Origin: Pantoea sp. BAV 3049
GTDB taxonomy: Bacteria; Pseudomonadota; Gammaproteobacteria; Enterobacterales; Enterobacteriaceae
Assembly: GCF_009765445.1 (NCBI RefSeq)
Contig: NZ_WHOY01000031.1
Coordinates: 834,273 to 898,272, forward strand
DNA: 64,000 nucleotides
Direction: 5' to 3'
Shown: in pieces, positions 17,468 to 27,463 of the stretch
How the letters are laid out: each line of letters starts with the position of its first letter
How positions within the stretch are numbered: position 1 is the first letter of the stretch
Position numbers and translations under genes: made by a program
Notes under the pieces: generated by a model
The model's database searches: none
Seen by the model: the letters and a program-made list of their open reading frames with translations, nothing else
Told to the model about the DNA's origin: nothing

Positions 17468-18019
17468 ATGATGAAGAAAGTGGATTTTCCTGTGCACAAC
17501 GTACGTCATTTTCTCGAGCCTGGCCCGGTAGTACTGATCTCCTCCGCTTCAGGAAAAGAGACGGACATCATGACGCTGGGCTGGCACACCATTCTTGAGT
17601 TTTCCCCTTCACTGGTTGGTTGCATGATTTCAGCCGGGAATCACAGCCATCAGCTGATTAGGAACAGTGGGGAGTGCGTGATTAATTTGCCGACATCCTC
17701 GCTGCTGGATACGGTTGTGGCGATTGGTAACTGCAGCGGGGAACAGGTGGATAAGTTAAGTGAATTTTCTCTGACAGCCGGGAAAGCCAGTAAAGTTAAA
17801 GCCCCGCTGATTAAAGAGTGTCATGCCTGCTTTGAATGCAAACTTTATGACGATTCGCTGGTGGATAACTTCAATTTCTTCATATTTGAAGTGGTGAAAG
17901 CCCATGTGGCTCCCTCACCCGCACAGCCTGAAACCGTGCATTACTGTGGCGACGGTGAGTTTATGCTGTCGGGTAAACACGTCAGCCGCCGCTCGCAATT
18001 TCGCCCTGAAATGCTCTGA
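17468..18019 (+). CDS. Flavin reductase-like (FMN-binding split barrel) protein
   Basis: About 183 residues with the flavin reductase-like layout: N-terminal PGPVVLISSAS, then MTLGWHTILEFSPSLVGCMIS and NSGECVINLPT (the FMN-contact strands), and the C-terminal HYCGDGEFMLSGKHV. Family members reduce FMN with NAD(P)H to supply two-component monooxygenases or serve in stress responses. GGGAGG (17454-17459) is eight bases before the ATG at 17468; a GTG just upstream is less well placed. The dehydrogenase gene is divergent upstream, with 214 bases between. No partner oxygenase gene is nearby. Confidence 0.82.
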   Translation: MMKKVDFPVHNVRHFLEPGPVVLISSASGKETDIMTLGWHTILEFSPSLVGCMISAGNHSHQLIRNSGECVINLPTSSLLDTVVAIGNCSGEQVDKLSEFSLTAGKASKVKAPLIKECHACFECKLYDDSLVDNFNFFIFEVVKAHVAPSPAQPETVHYCGDGEFMLSGKHVSRRSQFRPEML

Positions 18020-18126
18020 ATTTTGATGGAAGCCAGAACGCCGGGAGTCAGACCTGCTGTGCAATACAGTTATCGCTCTAAATTTTCATCGCTTCCAGAG
18101 TGGGTGCCAGCGTGCATCGATTAAAA

Positions 18127-18621
18127 TCAGAGCTTCAGCCCGGCTGTCGGCAGCCCGCCCACTTTCGGATGGAAAAAACGCTTCACCTGATTGTCGATGG
18201 CGCGGATTTCATAGCGCAGCCAGAACTGCCGGAACTCCTCAGAGGAGGTCAGCAGACGATCCAGCATGGATTTCCAGTAAGGGTCTTCATGATTATCCCC
18301 CATCTGCGTGCGGAACATCGCCACCATATTCGGCATCAGCGTTTCCCAGTCCAGCATCGAACGACGCCACTCCTGATTGGTAAAAGCCAGCAGGATACAG
18401 TTGCGATCCTCCTCCGGGATAGTTTCAAGATCGAGGTTAAGCAGCCTGCTCCAGGCCTCGTTATAACCGAGAATATCGAAGCGGCTGGTCTGGATCACCG
18501 CAGGCAAAGGGCTCAGCGTATCCAACAGGAGCTGGCCGTGCGCAGAAACTTTAGCGCAGACCTTTGCTGCTGTTTGTAACGGGGAGTGATGTCCGGCCAG
18601 CGAAAACAGGTGCTGTTGCAA
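18127..18621 (-). pseudogene. Remnant of an XRE-MmyB transcriptional regulator
   Basis: The frame encodes the middle of an MmyB-like ligand-binding domain: HLFSLAGHHSP, DILGYNEAWSRLL, PEEDRNCILLAFTNQEWRRSMLDW in spaced blocks, and FFHPKVGGL. Each block aligns with the intact 305-residue regulator encoded at 33867 (HLFLLAQQRPP, DIVAWNDAARAVL, PEEDRNILRILFCN, EHPEVGDV). The N-terminal helix-turn-helix is missing: 20 codons upstream of 18621 the frame hits a stop at 18679-18681 with no HTH sequence. The C-terminal 45 or so residues are also gone; a short CTLAPTLEAMKI-like piece in another frame near 18070 may be a leftover. The domain without an HTH cannot regulate DNA in the usual way. Confidence 0.75.
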
Positions 18622-18895
18622 ACGGCTGTTAAAACTTTTATTGACGCTGTCATCGCCAATATTGGCGGAATAACGCCATTAAATAATTCTGAATCGCGGT
18701 AATTTTCCCGTTTTAACTGGAACAACCACGTTGTCTGACTATACTGAACGGCCCTCAGGGGATTAAAGGATCTGATTTACAAAAAAAGATGTTTTTTTAG
18801 ATGTCATCTGTGACCTAAATAAAACACAATATGCGCTCTTTTTCTGATTTCGCCTGGCGCGAAATTAACTTAATACCAACAAGCCGTTAACTTTC

Positions 18896-20080
18896 ATGCA
18901 ATCATCTACCGTCTCACGCAAAACCGCATGGCTACGTGTCATCATGTTAGCCATTGCCGCGTTTATTTTTAATACCACCGAATTTGCGCCGGTGGGTCTC
19001 CTGTCTGATATTGCCGCCAGCTTCTCCATGAATACGGCGCAGGTCGGGCTGATGCTGACCATCTACGCCTGGGTGGTGGCCCTGCTGTCGCTGCCGATGA
19101 TGCTGCTGACCCGCCAGGTTGAGCGGCGTTTTTTGCTGATTGCTATTTTCCTGCTGTTTATCGCCAGTCATGCGCTCTCCACTTTTGCCTGGAGTTTCAA
19201 TACCCTGGTGGTCTCGAGGATTGGCATCGCCCTGTCGCATGCGATCTTCTGGTCAATCACCGCCTCTCTGGCGATCCGTGTGGCTCCGGCCGGTAAAAAA
19301 ACGCAGGCGCTGAGTATGCTGGCAACCGGGACCGCGCTGGCGATGGTGCTGGGCTTACCGATTGGCCGTTTGATTGGGCAGTATCTGGGCTGGAGGATCA
19401 CTTTTGGCGTGATTGGCGTGGTGGCGCTGATCACCATGCTGTGCCTGGCGAAATTGTTGCCGAAGCTGCCAAGCGAACATACCGGATCGCTTTCCAGCGT
19501 GCCGATGTTATTTAAGCGCCCCGCTCTGGTTTCGCTTTATTTGCTGATTGCGATGGTGGTTACTGCACATTATACCGCTTACAGCTATATAGAGCCGTTT
19601 ATTCAGAGCGTCGCTTCAATGGGTGATAATTTCACTACCTTCCTGCTGCTGATATTTGGAGCCGCCGGAATTGTCGGCAGCATCCTGTTCAGCTCACTGG
19701 GGAATAAATACCCGGCAACATTTTTACTGGGTGCAATAGCGCTGATTTCACTGTGTATGTTGGGGCTATATCTCGCGGCGACTCACAGCGTGGCAATTTC
19801 AACGCTGTGTATTATCTGGGGCATGTCGATGATGATTATTGGCCTCGCGGTTCAGGTGCGCGTGCTGGCGCTGGCGCCGGATGCCACAGATGTGGCAATG
19901 TCGCTGCTGTCGGGTATTTATAACATCGGGATCGGTGGCGGCGCGCTGCTGGGAAATCAGGTCAGTTTGCATCTGGATATGGCCAACATTGGCTATGTGG
20001 GAGGAACCATCGGTCTGGTCTCACTGGCGTGGTGCGCCTGGAGTATGAAACGCTATCCGCAGCTTCGCATTAACGGTTGA
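18896..20080 (+). CDS. sotB: SotB sugar efflux transporter (MFS)
   Basis: A 394-residue 12-helix MFS protein. [18 protein letters not shown] (residues about 22-39), [18 protein letters not shown] and the C-terminal [19 protein letters not shown] are almost identical to E. coli SotB (YdeA). SotB exports arabinose, IPTG and other sugars and so limits build-up of sugars or sugar phosphates. The ATG at 18896 lacks a strong Shine-Dalgarno, so translation may be modest. It is followed by a clear terminator and then the rhamnose operon on the other strand. Confidence 0.92.
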   Translation: MQSSTVSRKTAWLRVIMLAIAAFIFNTTEFAPVGLLSDIAASFSMNTAQVGLMLTIYAWVVALLSLPMMLLTRQVERRFLLIAIFLLFIASHALSTFAWSFNTLVVSRIGIALSHAIFWSITASLAIRVAPAGKKTQALSMLATGTALAMVLGLPIGRLIGQYLGWRITFGVIGVVALITMLCLAKLLPKLPSEHTGSLSSVPMLFKRPALVSLYLLIAMVVTAHYTAYSYIEPFIQSVASMGDNFTTFLLLIFGAAGIVGSILFSSLGNKYPATFLLGAIALISLCMLGLYLAATHSVAISTLCIIWGMSMMIIGLAVQVRVLALAPDATDVAMSLLSGIYNIGIGGGALLGNQVSLHLDMANIGYVGGTIGLVSLAWCAWSMKRYPQLRING

Positions 20081-20097
20081 GAACCAGAGGAAATGAA

Positions 20098-20126
20098 ATG
20101 GGGCGTTAATTTCGCCCCATTTTTTC
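20098..20126 (+). terminator. Terminator of sotB
   Basis: An eight-base stem, ATGGGGCG (20098-20105) and CGCCCCAT (20113-20120), with a seven-base loop and then TTTTTT, 18 bases after the sotB stop. Confidence 0.9.
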
Positions 20127-20154
20127 AGGATGACTATCCCCCGGGCTGGCCCGT

Positions 20155-20469
20155 CTACTCCAGATAAAACACCGAAGGCAGCTCAGCGCTTACCGGGCTG
20201 CAGTCGGCATTCGACGGCATCAGCTCACACATCGAACGCCACCAGCGCTGGCACACTTCCGTCTGCGCCACGGCATTCCAGCGTTCTTCTGACTCAATCT
20301 CCACCACCGCAAAAAGCAGATTACGGGAAGCATCAAGGAAAATGCTGTAGTGATGCGCGCCATGATCTTTCAGCGTCTGAGCCAGTTCCGGCCAGATGGG
20401 ATTGTGCCGCTGCTGGTATTCCTGATGCTTATCGGGATGTACCTGCATCACGAACGCTTTACGCAACAT
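20155..20469 (-). CDS. rhaM: L-rhamnose mutarotase
   Basis: A 104-residue protein of the RhaM family, the same length as in E. coli. [20 protein letters not shown] at residues 5-24 contains the active-site His/Tyr region, and the hallmark RWWRSM and C-terminal SVFYLE are present. RhaM interconverts alpha and beta anomers of L-rhamnose so that the isomerase always has its preferred form. It overlaps the end of rhaD by 11 bases, so it belongs to a rhaBADM transcript. Confidence 0.95.
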   Translation of the reverse strand: MLRKAFVMQVHPDKHQEYQQRHNPIWPELAQTLKDHGAHHYSIFLDASRNLLFAVVEIESEERWNAVAQTEVCQRWWRSMCELMPSNADCSPVSAELPSVFYLE

Positions 20470-21301
20470 GAGGATGCCTTGCGTCCAGCGCCGCCTGCCA
20501 GGGTTTCACGCTGAAGCGTTCACCCAGCGCAATCAGTTCCTGGGTCGTGATGCTTTGCTTCATACCGCCCATCGACAGCACTTTAACCACCACCTCAGAT
20601 GATTTTTCGGCGGTATCAATCAGGCCGAAAGTCTCATCCAGCGTCGGCCCCGCGCCGAAGATGCCGTGGAACGGCCACATCACCAGACTGTGCGAAGCCA
20701 TCTGTTCTGCAGTGGCATCACCAATGCCGTCAGTGCCCGGTACCATCCACGGTACAATCCCCACGCCGTCCGGGAACACCACCAGACACTCGGTGCTGCC
20801 TTCCCATAACAGGCGGGTGAAGCTCGCCGAATCCAGATCCACCACGTAGCTCAGCGACATAAAGTTAGTGGCATGACAGTGCATGATAACGCGGTCCGCA
20901 CCGTTGCTGACCTTCATACGCACGCTGTGTGACTGGAAATGCGAAGCCAGCTCGGATGTCGGCAGACCGCCGTTGGTCAGGCCCCAGTAAATGCTGTAGG
21001 CACGGCCATCCTCACTGACTCGAAGCAGTACCAGGCTGTCAGCAGGATCGAGCTGAACGTTACGAAAAAATTTGCCTGAGCCGGTAACCAGGAACCAGCA
21101 GTTAGCCAGCCCCGGCGCAGGTTGGGTAAGCTCAACGGTTCTCGGCTCACGATAGAAATCCTGTGCGAAAGGTTTTACCTCTTCATCCAGCAGGCGCAGG
21201 CTGACGTTACCGCCGTTGCGCTCGTCCCATCCCTTGAGCCACATGTCGCTGGTAGCTTTGACCATCCCCTGGACAAACCATGAAGTCTGAATGTGTTGCA
21301 T
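20459..21301 (-). CDS. rhaD: Rhamnulose-1-phosphate aldolase
   Basis: A 280-residue class II aldolase (E. coli RhaD has 274). The zinc-binding HCHATN motif is at about residues 141-146, the third zinc ligand His lies near 212 (MWPFHGIF), and GGNVS (30-34) contacts the phosphate. It splits L-rhamnulose 1-phosphate into dihydroxyacetone phosphate and L-lactaldehyde, the last pathway-specific step. Nine bases separate it from rhaA; it overlaps rhaM. The lactaldehyde can be handled by the aldA gene 6 kb to the right. Confidence 0.96.
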   Translation of the reverse strand: MQHIQTSWFVQGMVKATSDMWLKGWDERNGGNVSLRLLDEEVKPFAQDFYREPRTVELTQPAPGLANCWFLVTGSGKFFRNVQLDPADSLVLLRVSEDGRAYSIYWGLTNGGLPTSELASHFQSHSVRMKVSNGADRVIMHCHATNFMSLSYVVDLDSASFTRLLWEGSTECLVVFPDGVGIVPWMVPGTDGIGDATAEQMASHSLVMWPFHGIFGAGPTLDETFGLIDTAEKSSEVVVKVLSMGGMKQSITTQELIALGERFSVKPWQAALDARHPHVA

Positions 21302-21310
21302 GTTGCACCC

Positions 21311-22567
21311 TTAACGTTTGCTGAGAATTTGTTGTTCGTAATGACGGACGTCGCCGATCCAGCTGGCATCGGCCGCGACGTTGTGACGCTGGCAATATGC
21401 CTCCCACACAGCCTGCCACGGCAGACATTTTTGCTCTTCCAGCAACGCCAGGCGTGAGGTGTAATCCCCTTCCAGCTCCAGTTTTTTCAGCTGGTCAACC
21501 GGCTCCAGCAGCGCACGCAGAAGGGCTTTTTTCGCATTGCGCGTACCGATAACCCAGGCGGCGATGCGGTTGATGGAGGCATCAAAGAAGTCCAGACCGA
21601 TATGCACTTTGTCGAACAGCTTCTGACGGACGATTTCGCTGGCTATGGCCTGAGTTTCGTCGTCTAACAGCACCACGTGATCGCTGTCCCAGCGTACCGG
21701 ACGGCTGACATGCAGCAGCAGGCGCGGCACATAGAGCATCGCAGTGGAGATTTTGTCGGAGATCACTTCTGTCGGATGGAAGTGACCGGCATCCAGCGTC
21801 AGTGCGGTCTGGCGGCTGCTGGCGTAACCCAGGCAGAACTCGTTAGAGCCGACGGTATAGCTCTCGGCACCGATGCCGAACAGCTTGCTTTCCACCGCAT
21901 CGATATGCAGAGAGGGGCTGAATTTCTCGCTGATCACTTCATCCAGAGCGGTCATCAGGCGCTGGCGAGGGGCAAAGCGGTCTACGGTTAAATCTTTCAT
22001 GCCGTCCGGCACCCAGATGTTCATCACTGACGGCGTGCCCAGCTGCTCGCCAAAGGAAGCAGAGATCCGGCGGCTGGCTTTACAGTGCTCTATCCAGAAC
22101 TGGCGTACCTCTTTGTTGGCACTGGACAGGGTGAATCCGCTTTCGCTCATCGGATGGGAGAAGCAGGACGGGTTAAAATCCAGCCCAAGCTTGTTGGCTT
22201 TCGCCCATTCCACCCAGTGGGCAAAGTGTTTTGGCTGGATGTCGGTACGTTCCACCGGCGTATCGCTCTCCAGGTAGATCGCATGCAGATTCAGTCTTTT
22301 CGGGCCGGGGATCAGCGACATCGCTTTATCCAGATCGGCACGTAGCTCCACGGCATTGCGGGCTTTGCCCGGATAATTACCGGTGGCCTGAATGCCGCCT
22401 GTCAGCGCTCCCTGCGGATTTTCGAAACCACGAACGTCATCACCCTGCCAGCAGTGCATGGAAATGGGCATCTTATCCAGCTGGGCCATTGCGGCGTTAA
22501 CATCAATGCCGATCTCGGCAAAACGCTGTTTAGCCAGTTCAAAGGCCTGATCGATTGCTCGGGTCAT
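21311..22567 (-). CDS. rhaA: L-rhamnose isomerase
   Basis: About 418 residues (E. coli 419). [16 protein letters not shown] near 36-51, [11 protein letters not shown], and the metal-binding [14 protein letters not shown] region are all as in E. coli RhaA. It converts L-rhamnose to L-rhamnulose using Mn2+. The start at 22567 overlaps the rhaB stop codon as ATGA and lies eight bases after AAGGAG. A further ATG at 22573 is only two bases from that Shine-Dalgarno and is therefore less likely. The overlap implies translational coupling to rhaB. Confidence 0.96.
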   Translation of the reverse strand: MTRAIDQAFELAKQRFAEIGIDVNAAMAQLDKMPISMHCWQGDDVRGFENPQGALTGGIQATGNYPGKARNAVELRADLDKAMSLIPGPKRLNLHAIYLESDTPVERTDIQPKHFAHWVEWAKANKLGLDFNPSCFSHPMSESGFTLSSANKEVRQFWIEHCKASRRISASFGEQLGTPSVMNIWVPDGMKDLTVDRFAPRQRLMTALDEVISEKFSPSLHIDAVESKLFGIGAESYTVGSNEFCLGYASSRQTALTLDAGHFHPTEVISDKISTAMLYVPRLLLHVSRPVRWDSDHVVLLDDETQAIASEIVRQKLFDKVHIGLDFFDASINRIAAWVIGTRNAKKALLRALLEPVDQLKKLELEGDYTSRLALLEEQKCLPWQAVWEAYCQRHNVAADASWIGDVRHYEQQILSKR

Positions 22568-24036
22568 ATACATAGCTCCTTAGCCGTGTGTGTCAGTGAC
22601 TGGAAAAGTGGCCAACTGCGGCGGTATACGTCACTGGCTTGTGGGGTATAAGTTTGTAAGAGGAAATTCTGTGCAACGATCTGACGAAAGTGCGACACGT
22701 CCCGCACATCGCCGCAGGCGATCAGCTGGCTGCCGATGTTGCCCAGCGTGGAGGCCTCAACCGGGCCGGCGATAACCGGAATGCCGCAGACATCAGCACA
22801 GAGCTGGTTCAACAGTGGGTTCTGACAACCACCGCCTACAATATGCAGCTGGCTGAAGGTGTCGCCGCGAACCTGTTCCAGCTCTTCAAGCACCTGCCGG
22901 TAATAGAGCGCCAGACTGTCGAAAATACAACGGGCCAGCGAGGCAGCGGTTGCAGGCAGGGGCATACCCTGTTCCATGCAGGCATCCTGAATTTCACGCA
23001 CCATGCTGGCCGGGTTGATAAAGCGGTCATCGTTCGGGTTGACCAGCGAACGGCATGCTGGCTGGCCTTCGGCCTCTTTCACCAGTCCACACAGATCTTC
23101 GATCTGAAGCTCGTTGCAGACGCGCTGCAGCAGCCAAAGCCCCATGATGTTTTTCAGCACACGGTAGCGCCCTTCTGCACCGCCTTCATTGGTGATATTG
23201 GCCGCCAGCGCTGCTTTGCCGTTGCAGGGTTCAGGGCTTTCAAACCCCATTAATGACCAGGTACCGGAGCTGAGCCAGGCGGCATTATTCCCTGTCACTG
23301 GTGCGGCAAGTACAGCACTGGCAGTGTCGTGAGTCGCCACCGCGATCACTGGTACGGATTGTCCTGAAGCCGTCTGCCAGTGACCCACTTTACGGCCAGG
23401 CTGAGAAGGCTTGCCGAACCAGTCCGGATTGGCACCGGCCCATTTCAGCAAATCAGCATCCCAGTCGCCGCTGTGGATGTTCAGTAACTGAGTCGTGGTA
23501 GCGTTGGTGTATTCCCAGTTCAGCTCACCGGTAAGCCGGTAATGGAAATAATCCGGGATCAACAGCGCGTGCTGCACGTCATCCAGCCATGCGGCTTTGC
23601 TCTCGCACAGCGCTTTTAGCTGGTAAAGAGTGTTAAATGGCAGGAACTGGATGCCCGTATGCTGATAGATATTCTCACGACCCAGCTCCCGGCAGGCGCG
23701 GTTCAGCACGCCATGGGTGCGATCGTCACGGTAAGCAACCGGCAGACCAATGCGCTGACCTTCCTTATCCAGCAGCACGTAATCCACGCCCCAGGTATCA
23801 ATCCCGATGCTGTCAGCCACAATACCCTGCGGCTCCAGCTTGTTAAGTGAGCTGACGATAAACGCTTCAAGCGCATCCACATCCCAACACTGGTGATTGT
23901 CCACGGTGACCAGACTGTTTTTACTGCGGGCAACTTCTTCCAGTTGCAGTTTCCCGCTGGCGGCATTAAAGCGGGCCAGCATCACACGGCCGCTGGATGC
24001 CCCCAGGTCAATGGCAACACAATTTCTCATGCTCAT
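22564..24036 (-). CDS. rhaB: L-rhamnulokinase
   Basis: A 490-residue FGGY-family kinase (E. coli 489). The phosphate-1 motif [14 protein letters not shown] is at about 10-23, followed by [15 protein letters not shown], the adenosine-motif region [16 protein letters not shown], and [11 protein letters not shown] near the end. It phosphorylates L-rhamnulose at O1 with ATP. The start at 24036 has a GGAAG eight bases upstream. It is the first gene of the rhaBADM operon, whose promoter faces rhaSR across a 299-base region. Confidence 0.96.
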   Translation of the reverse strand: MSMRNCVAIDLGASSGRVMLARFNAASGKLQLEEVARSKNSLVTVDNHQCWDVDALEAFIVSSLNKLEPQGIVADSIGIDTWGVDYVLLDKEGQRIGLPVAYRDDRTHGVLNRACRELGRENIYQHTGIQFLPFNTLYQLKALCESKAAWLDDVQHALLIPDYFHYRLTGELNWEYTNATTTQLLNIHSGDWDADLLKWAGANPDWFGKPSQPGRKVGHWQTASGQSVPVIAVATHDTASAVLAAPVTGNNAAWLSSGTWSLMGFESPEPCNGKAALAANITNEGGAEGRYRVLKNIMGLWLLQRVCNELQIEDLCGLVKEAEGQPACRSLVNPNDDRFINPASMVREIQDACMEQGMPLPATAASLARCIFDSLALYYRQVLEELEQVRGDTFSQLHIVGGGCQNPLLNQLCADVCGIPVIAGPVEASTLGNIGSQLIACGDVRDVSHFRQIVAQNFLLQTYTPQASDVYRRSWPLFQSLTHTAKELCI

Positions 24037-24060
24037 GGCATTGGCTTCCTGTCAGTTCAA

Positions 24061-24161
24061 TGCCTTCAGTCTAAAAGCCAGCAAATTTAGTACCTTCCCG
24101 CCACTGCCAGACGCTGCAACGGCCTGGCAGCACGGCAAAGGTGAACGTGAATCAGCTCACA
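24061..24161 (-). promoter_or_regulatory. rhaBADM promoter with RhaS inverted repeat and CRP site
   Basis: On the minus strand the -10 box is TAGACT (24073-24068), within CTTTTAGACTG as at the E. coli rhaB promoter; the start of transcription would be near 24061. Upstream lie CTGCCAG (24104-24110) and CTGGCAG (24124-24130), an inverted repeat in the place of the RhaS operator, and a GGGAAGGT element next to the -35 position. A CRP site, CGTGA-N6-TCACA, is at 24146-24161; its centre falls at -92.5 relative to the predicted start, the spacing known for rhaBAD in E. coli. The remaining bases to 24335 carry the rhaSR promoter side, with a half CRP site (TGTGA, 24193-24197) but no clear boxes. Confidence 0.78.
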
Positions 24162-24335
24162 TTTTCATTTTTGCCTGCCGCCGGACCCGGATGTGACACG
24201 ACACGCAATTCTGCATTTCCGCCTGCCCGTTCTTGAAAAATCAGCTTCCGGGCTGGCTTTTCATGTCGAAAATTCAAGGTGAAGGGTCAGGACCAGGCAG
24301 TAGACTGCGTCGACAGTGACTAACGAGGATGGATC

Positions 24336-25163
24336 ATGACCGTGTTGCATAGCGTGGATTTCTTCCCCGGTGGTGGATTGCCGGTGGCGATTGAACCCCG
24401 GGCTCCGCAGGGTGCTTTTCCTGAGCATCATCACGATGATTTTCATGAAATAGTGATTGTCGAACAGGGGGCTGGCATTCATGTCTTTAACGGTGAACCT
24501 AAGCCATTGTGTGGCGGCTGCGTGTGCTTCGTCCGCGATCACGACCGCCACCTTTATGAAAAAACCGATCAATTGATCCTGACCAACGTGCTTTATCGCG
24601 GGCCGGAAGCCTTTCGCTTCATCACCGGTTTTCAACATTTGCTGCCGCAGGAGTGCGATGGCAATTACCCTTCCCACTGGCGCATCAGTAATAAAGTGCT
24701 GGAGCAGGCAAAACAGCTGATTAACCAGCTGGAAAAGCCCACCGCGCCAATAACTCTGGAGAGCCATGCGGAACAGGAGATGCGTTTTATGCAGCTGCTG
24801 GTGCTGCTGCGTCGGGGTTGCAGCGAGCAGCCGGGCGAGGACCAGAACGGCCGGATGTGCAGCCTGCTCGACTGGCTGGCCGACCATTACAGTGAGGAAG
24901 TGGACTGGGAAGAGCTGGCAGAGAAATTTTCACTTTCCCTGCGCACGCTGCACCGTCAGCTTAAGCAACAGACCGGCAGTACACCGCAACGTTACCTTAA
25001 CCGCCTGCGCCTGTTGCAGGCCAGGCACCTGCTGCGCCACAGTGAAACACGCATCACCGATATCGCATTTCAGTGCGGATTTGGTGACAGCAATCACTTT
25101 TCCACACTCTTTAAGCGCGAGTTCGGCACTTCTCCGCGTACCATCAGGCAAAATGACCTGTGA
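24336..25163 (+). CDS. rhaS: RhaS, rhamnose-responsive activator of rhaBAD and rhaT
   Basis: A 275-residue AraC-family protein (E. coli 278). The N-terminal cupin ([20 protein letters not shown] near 29-48) binds rhamnose. The C-terminal domain has two helix-turn-helix units, [19 protein letters not shown] and [20 protein letters not shown]. RhaS activates the divergent rhaBADM and rhaT promoters together with CRP. GAGGATGG precedes the ATG. The rhaR start lies eight bases after its stop, so the two regulators are co-transcribed. Confidence 0.95.
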   Translation: MTVLHSVDFFPGGGLPVAIEPRAPQGAFPEHHHDDFHEIVIVEQGAGIHVFNGEPKPLCGGCVCFVRDHDRHLYEKTDQLILTNVLYRGPEAFRFITGFQHLLPQECDGNYPSHWRISNKVLEQAKQLINQLEKPTAPITLESHAEQEMRFMQLLVLLRRGCSEQPGEDQNGRMCSLLDWLADHYSEEVDWEELAEKFSLSLRTLHRQLKQQTGSTPQRYLNRLRLLQARHLLRHSETRITDIAFQCGFGDSNHFSTLFKREFGTSPRTIRQNDL

Positions 25164-25171
25164 GGTGAAAC

Positions 25172-26023
25172 GTGAGCGTGCCCCTTCGTCTGGCGAAAGC
25201 CGACTATTTTCCTTCAGAGCTGATGCCGGTGGCGGTTGCTGACCGCACCCCTCAGCCCTCTTTTCCCCCACATATTCATGAATTCAGTGAGCTGGTGATC
25301 GTCTGGCGTGGCAACGGGATGCATTTGATGAACGACCGGCCGTGGCTGATCACCTGCGGCGATCTCTTCTACGTTTGCCCTGATGACTGCCACAGCTACG
25401 AATCGGTCAACGAGCTGGTGCTCGATAACATCATCTACTGCCCTGATCGGTTTCGCCTGGGCCTGGACTGGTCACAATTTCTGCCGCAGGATGAGGCTGC
25501 CTGGCGGCTGACCACAAGGGGAATGGCGCTGGCACGCGGCGTGATCCAGCAGCTGTCACAGGAGAGCCGTAAGAGCGATCTGCTTTCCCGCCAGCTGACC
25601 GAGGCATTGTTCCTGCAACTGCTGTTGATTCTGCAGCGCCACCGCTACAAAGCAGACTGCGCCTGGCAGCTTCCTGAAGGAGAGCAGCTGGATCTGCTGA
25701 TGTCCGCCATTCAGGGACAGATTGCCTCCCACTTTGATCTGGCCGCTTTCTGCCGGCAGCATCAGCTTTCGGAGCGTGCGCTGAAACAGCTGTTCCGCCA
25801 GCAGACCGGTATGATGCCCTCGCAGTACATTCGTCAGCTGCAACTGTGCAAGGCCAAGTTTATGCTACGCAGCAGCGACTGCCTGATCGGCGAAGTGGCG
25901 GCCAGCAGCGGCTTTGATGACAGCAATTATTTTTCAGTGGTGTTCACGAAGGAGACGGGTATGACGCCCAGTGCCTTCCGGCAGCAGTTCGAGCATCCCG
26001 GGATGCGGGTTAAAGTGGATTGA
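25172..26023 (+). CDS. rhaR: RhaR, rhamnose-responsive activator of rhaSR
   Basis: A 283-residue AraC-family regulator with an N-terminal cupin ([19 protein letters not shown] near 31-49) and a C-terminal DNA-binding domain ([20 protein letters not shown], then [19 protein letters not shown]). RhaR activates its own rhaSR operon when rhamnose is present. It begins at a GTG shortly behind TGAGGTGAAAC. The gene ends convergent with rhaT, 34 bases away. Confidence 0.94.
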   Translation: MSVPLRLAKADYFPSELMPVAVADRTPQPSFPPHIHEFSELVIVWRGNGMHLMNDRPWLITCGDLFYVCPDDCHSYESVNELVLDNIIYCPDRFRLGLDWSQFLPQDEAAWRLTTRGMALARGVIQQLSQESRKSDLLSRQLTEALFLQLLLILQRHRYKADCAWQLPEGEQLDLLMSAIQGQIASHFDLAAFCRQHQLSERALKQLFRQQTGMMPSQYIRQLQLCKAKFMLRSSDCLIGEVAASSGFDDSNYFSVVFTKETGMTPSAFRQQFEHPGMRVKVD

Positions 26024-26051
26024 TCGGACGCCACTTTGCGGTGGCGTCCGA
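26024..26051. terminator. Hairpin between convergent rhaR and rhaT
   Basis: An 11-base perfect stem, TCGGACGCCAC (26024-26034) and GTGGCGTCCGA (26041-26051), with a six-base loop, starting directly after the rhaR stop codon. There is no strong T tract on either strand; it is likely to be a shared barrier or an RNA 3' end. Confidence 0.65.
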
Positions 26052-26057
26052 CAGCGA

Positions 26058-27092
26058 TCAGTTCATCATTCCCATGCCGACGATATTGGCGGCGATGATA
26101 ATCACAAAGCAGCCTCCGCACAGTACGCTGACCGGACGACGTCCAACGTTTTTCCACTCTTTCAGTACCAGCCCTACCAGACCACCACACAGCACATAGA
26201 AACTCATGTGCAGCATCCAGCTGATAAAGTCGTACTGCGCCGGAATGCGCGCATGGCCCCAGGCGTAAAAGAAGAACTGCAGATACCACATGGTTCCGCC
26301 CAGCAGCGACAACAGCACATTAGAAATCAACAGTGATTTCGCTACCGAGAAGTCGCTTTTCACCGACAGGCTGGATTTGGTGGCCAGACGGATAAAGCAG
26401 AAACCAAGGTTTACCACCGCACCGCCGCCCATGATAATGACGTAGCTTGGCAGCGCGGTATACAGCGGATCGATACCTAATGCCGCAGCCGCATCATGCA
26501 TCGGTTTCGCGGCGTTCATGGCAAAGGACATCCCTGCGGAGAAGACGCCACACATCACCGCCAGCAGCAGCCCTTTCTTCAGGTTGAACTCTTCAGCGGT
26601 GATCCCCATCGCCCGCTCTTTCAGCAGGCCCGCACGGGAAACAATCGCCACGCCAGCCAGCGCGACCAGCACACCCAGCAGCGTCAGCCTGCCGCCTTCT
26701 GAGCTGAACAGTTCGACAAAACGTCCCTGTAACAGCGGAGTCATCAGCGTGCCGACCACTAAGGTGATCCCGATGGCGATACCAATCCCCATCGACATGC
26801 CGAGATAGCGCATGGTCAGTCCATAGTTGATGTTACCCACGCCCCACATCGCACCGAACAGGAAGACCGGCAACAGCTGTGAGAGGGAAAAGGAGCTGTA
26901 GTAGCCCCAGAAATTCGGCAACAGCACGGCACTGACGGCCCAGGGCAGAATGATCCATGACATGATGCCACCTACTGACCACATGGTTTCCCATGACCAG
27001 TGGCGGACTTTTTTGAACGGGGCATAAAAGCAAGCGGCACTGGCGGCGCCTACCAGATGCCAGAGGATGCCTGACACGATAGCTTGACTCAT
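26058..27092 (-). CDS. rhaT: L-rhamnose-proton symporter
   Basis: A 344-residue membrane protein with ten predicted helices, the same length as E. coli RhaT. The N-terminus with [20 protein letters not shown] and the segments [17 protein letters not shown] and [20 protein letters not shown] are characteristic. It imports L-rhamnose together with protons. It stands convergent to rhaSR and divergent from aldA. Confidence 0.95.
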   Translation of the reverse strand: MSQAIVSGILWHLVGAASAACFYAPFKKVRHWSWETMWSVGGIMSWIILPWAVSAVLLPNFWGYYSSFSLSQLLPVFLFGAMWGVGNINYGLTMRYLGMSMGIGIAIGITLVVGTLMTPLLQGRFVELFSSEGGRLTLLGVLVALAGVAIVSRAGLLKERAMGITAEEFNLKKGLLLAVMCGVFSAGMSFAMNAAKPMHDAAAALGIDPLYTALPSYVIIMGGGAVVNLGFCFIRLATKSSLSVKSDFSVAKSLLISNVLLSLLGGTMWYLQFFFYAWGHARIPAQYDFISWMLHMSFYVLCGGLVGLVLKEWKNVGRRPVSVLCGGCFVIIIAANIVGMGMMN

Positions 27093-27128
27093 TATTCTCT
27101 TCCTTCGTAGGAGGGTAATTTTCCCGGT

Positions 27129-27231
27129 AGGTTGCAGTCTACGAAGGAACGTTCGGGTGCCACCTTAGGCTGACTGCCCGGCACCCGGCAAAAATGGCAA
27201 AATCCAGCGCCTGCCGCCGACAGCGATCACA
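27129..27231 (-). promoter_or_regulatory. Candidate rhaT promoter
   Basis: The minus strand carries TAGACTG (the -10 box TAGACT at 27141-27136), the same -10 as at rhaB. An inverted repeat GGGTGCC (27155-27161) / GGCACCC (27180-27186) lies just upstream, and a CRP half-site TCACA/TGTGA is at 27227-27231, roughly -94 from the predicted start. RhaS control of rhaT is known in E. coli; the operator call here is inference. The rest of the 371-base gap to 27463 holds a GCGGC-N6-GCCGC repeat (about 27377-27392) and the aldA leader, but no gene. Confidence 0.55.
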
Positions 27232-27463
27232 AATACGGTTTCTGGTGATTTTAACTGTAAAGAAGCGTAAGCCATCCTAATCCTCTAATTTAACTCAGAA
27301 AAATCCTGTTTTCTCCGTCCTGCTTCACACCTTTTCTTTTTTGCCATCTTCAGTGGGCGTCTGGCAGCCACAGAAAGGCGGCTCTTTTGCCGCTCCGGCA
27401 CTATGCTTTTTATGCAACAACCCATTAACCACACTATAAAAAATCGTTTACGGAGAATTTGCC

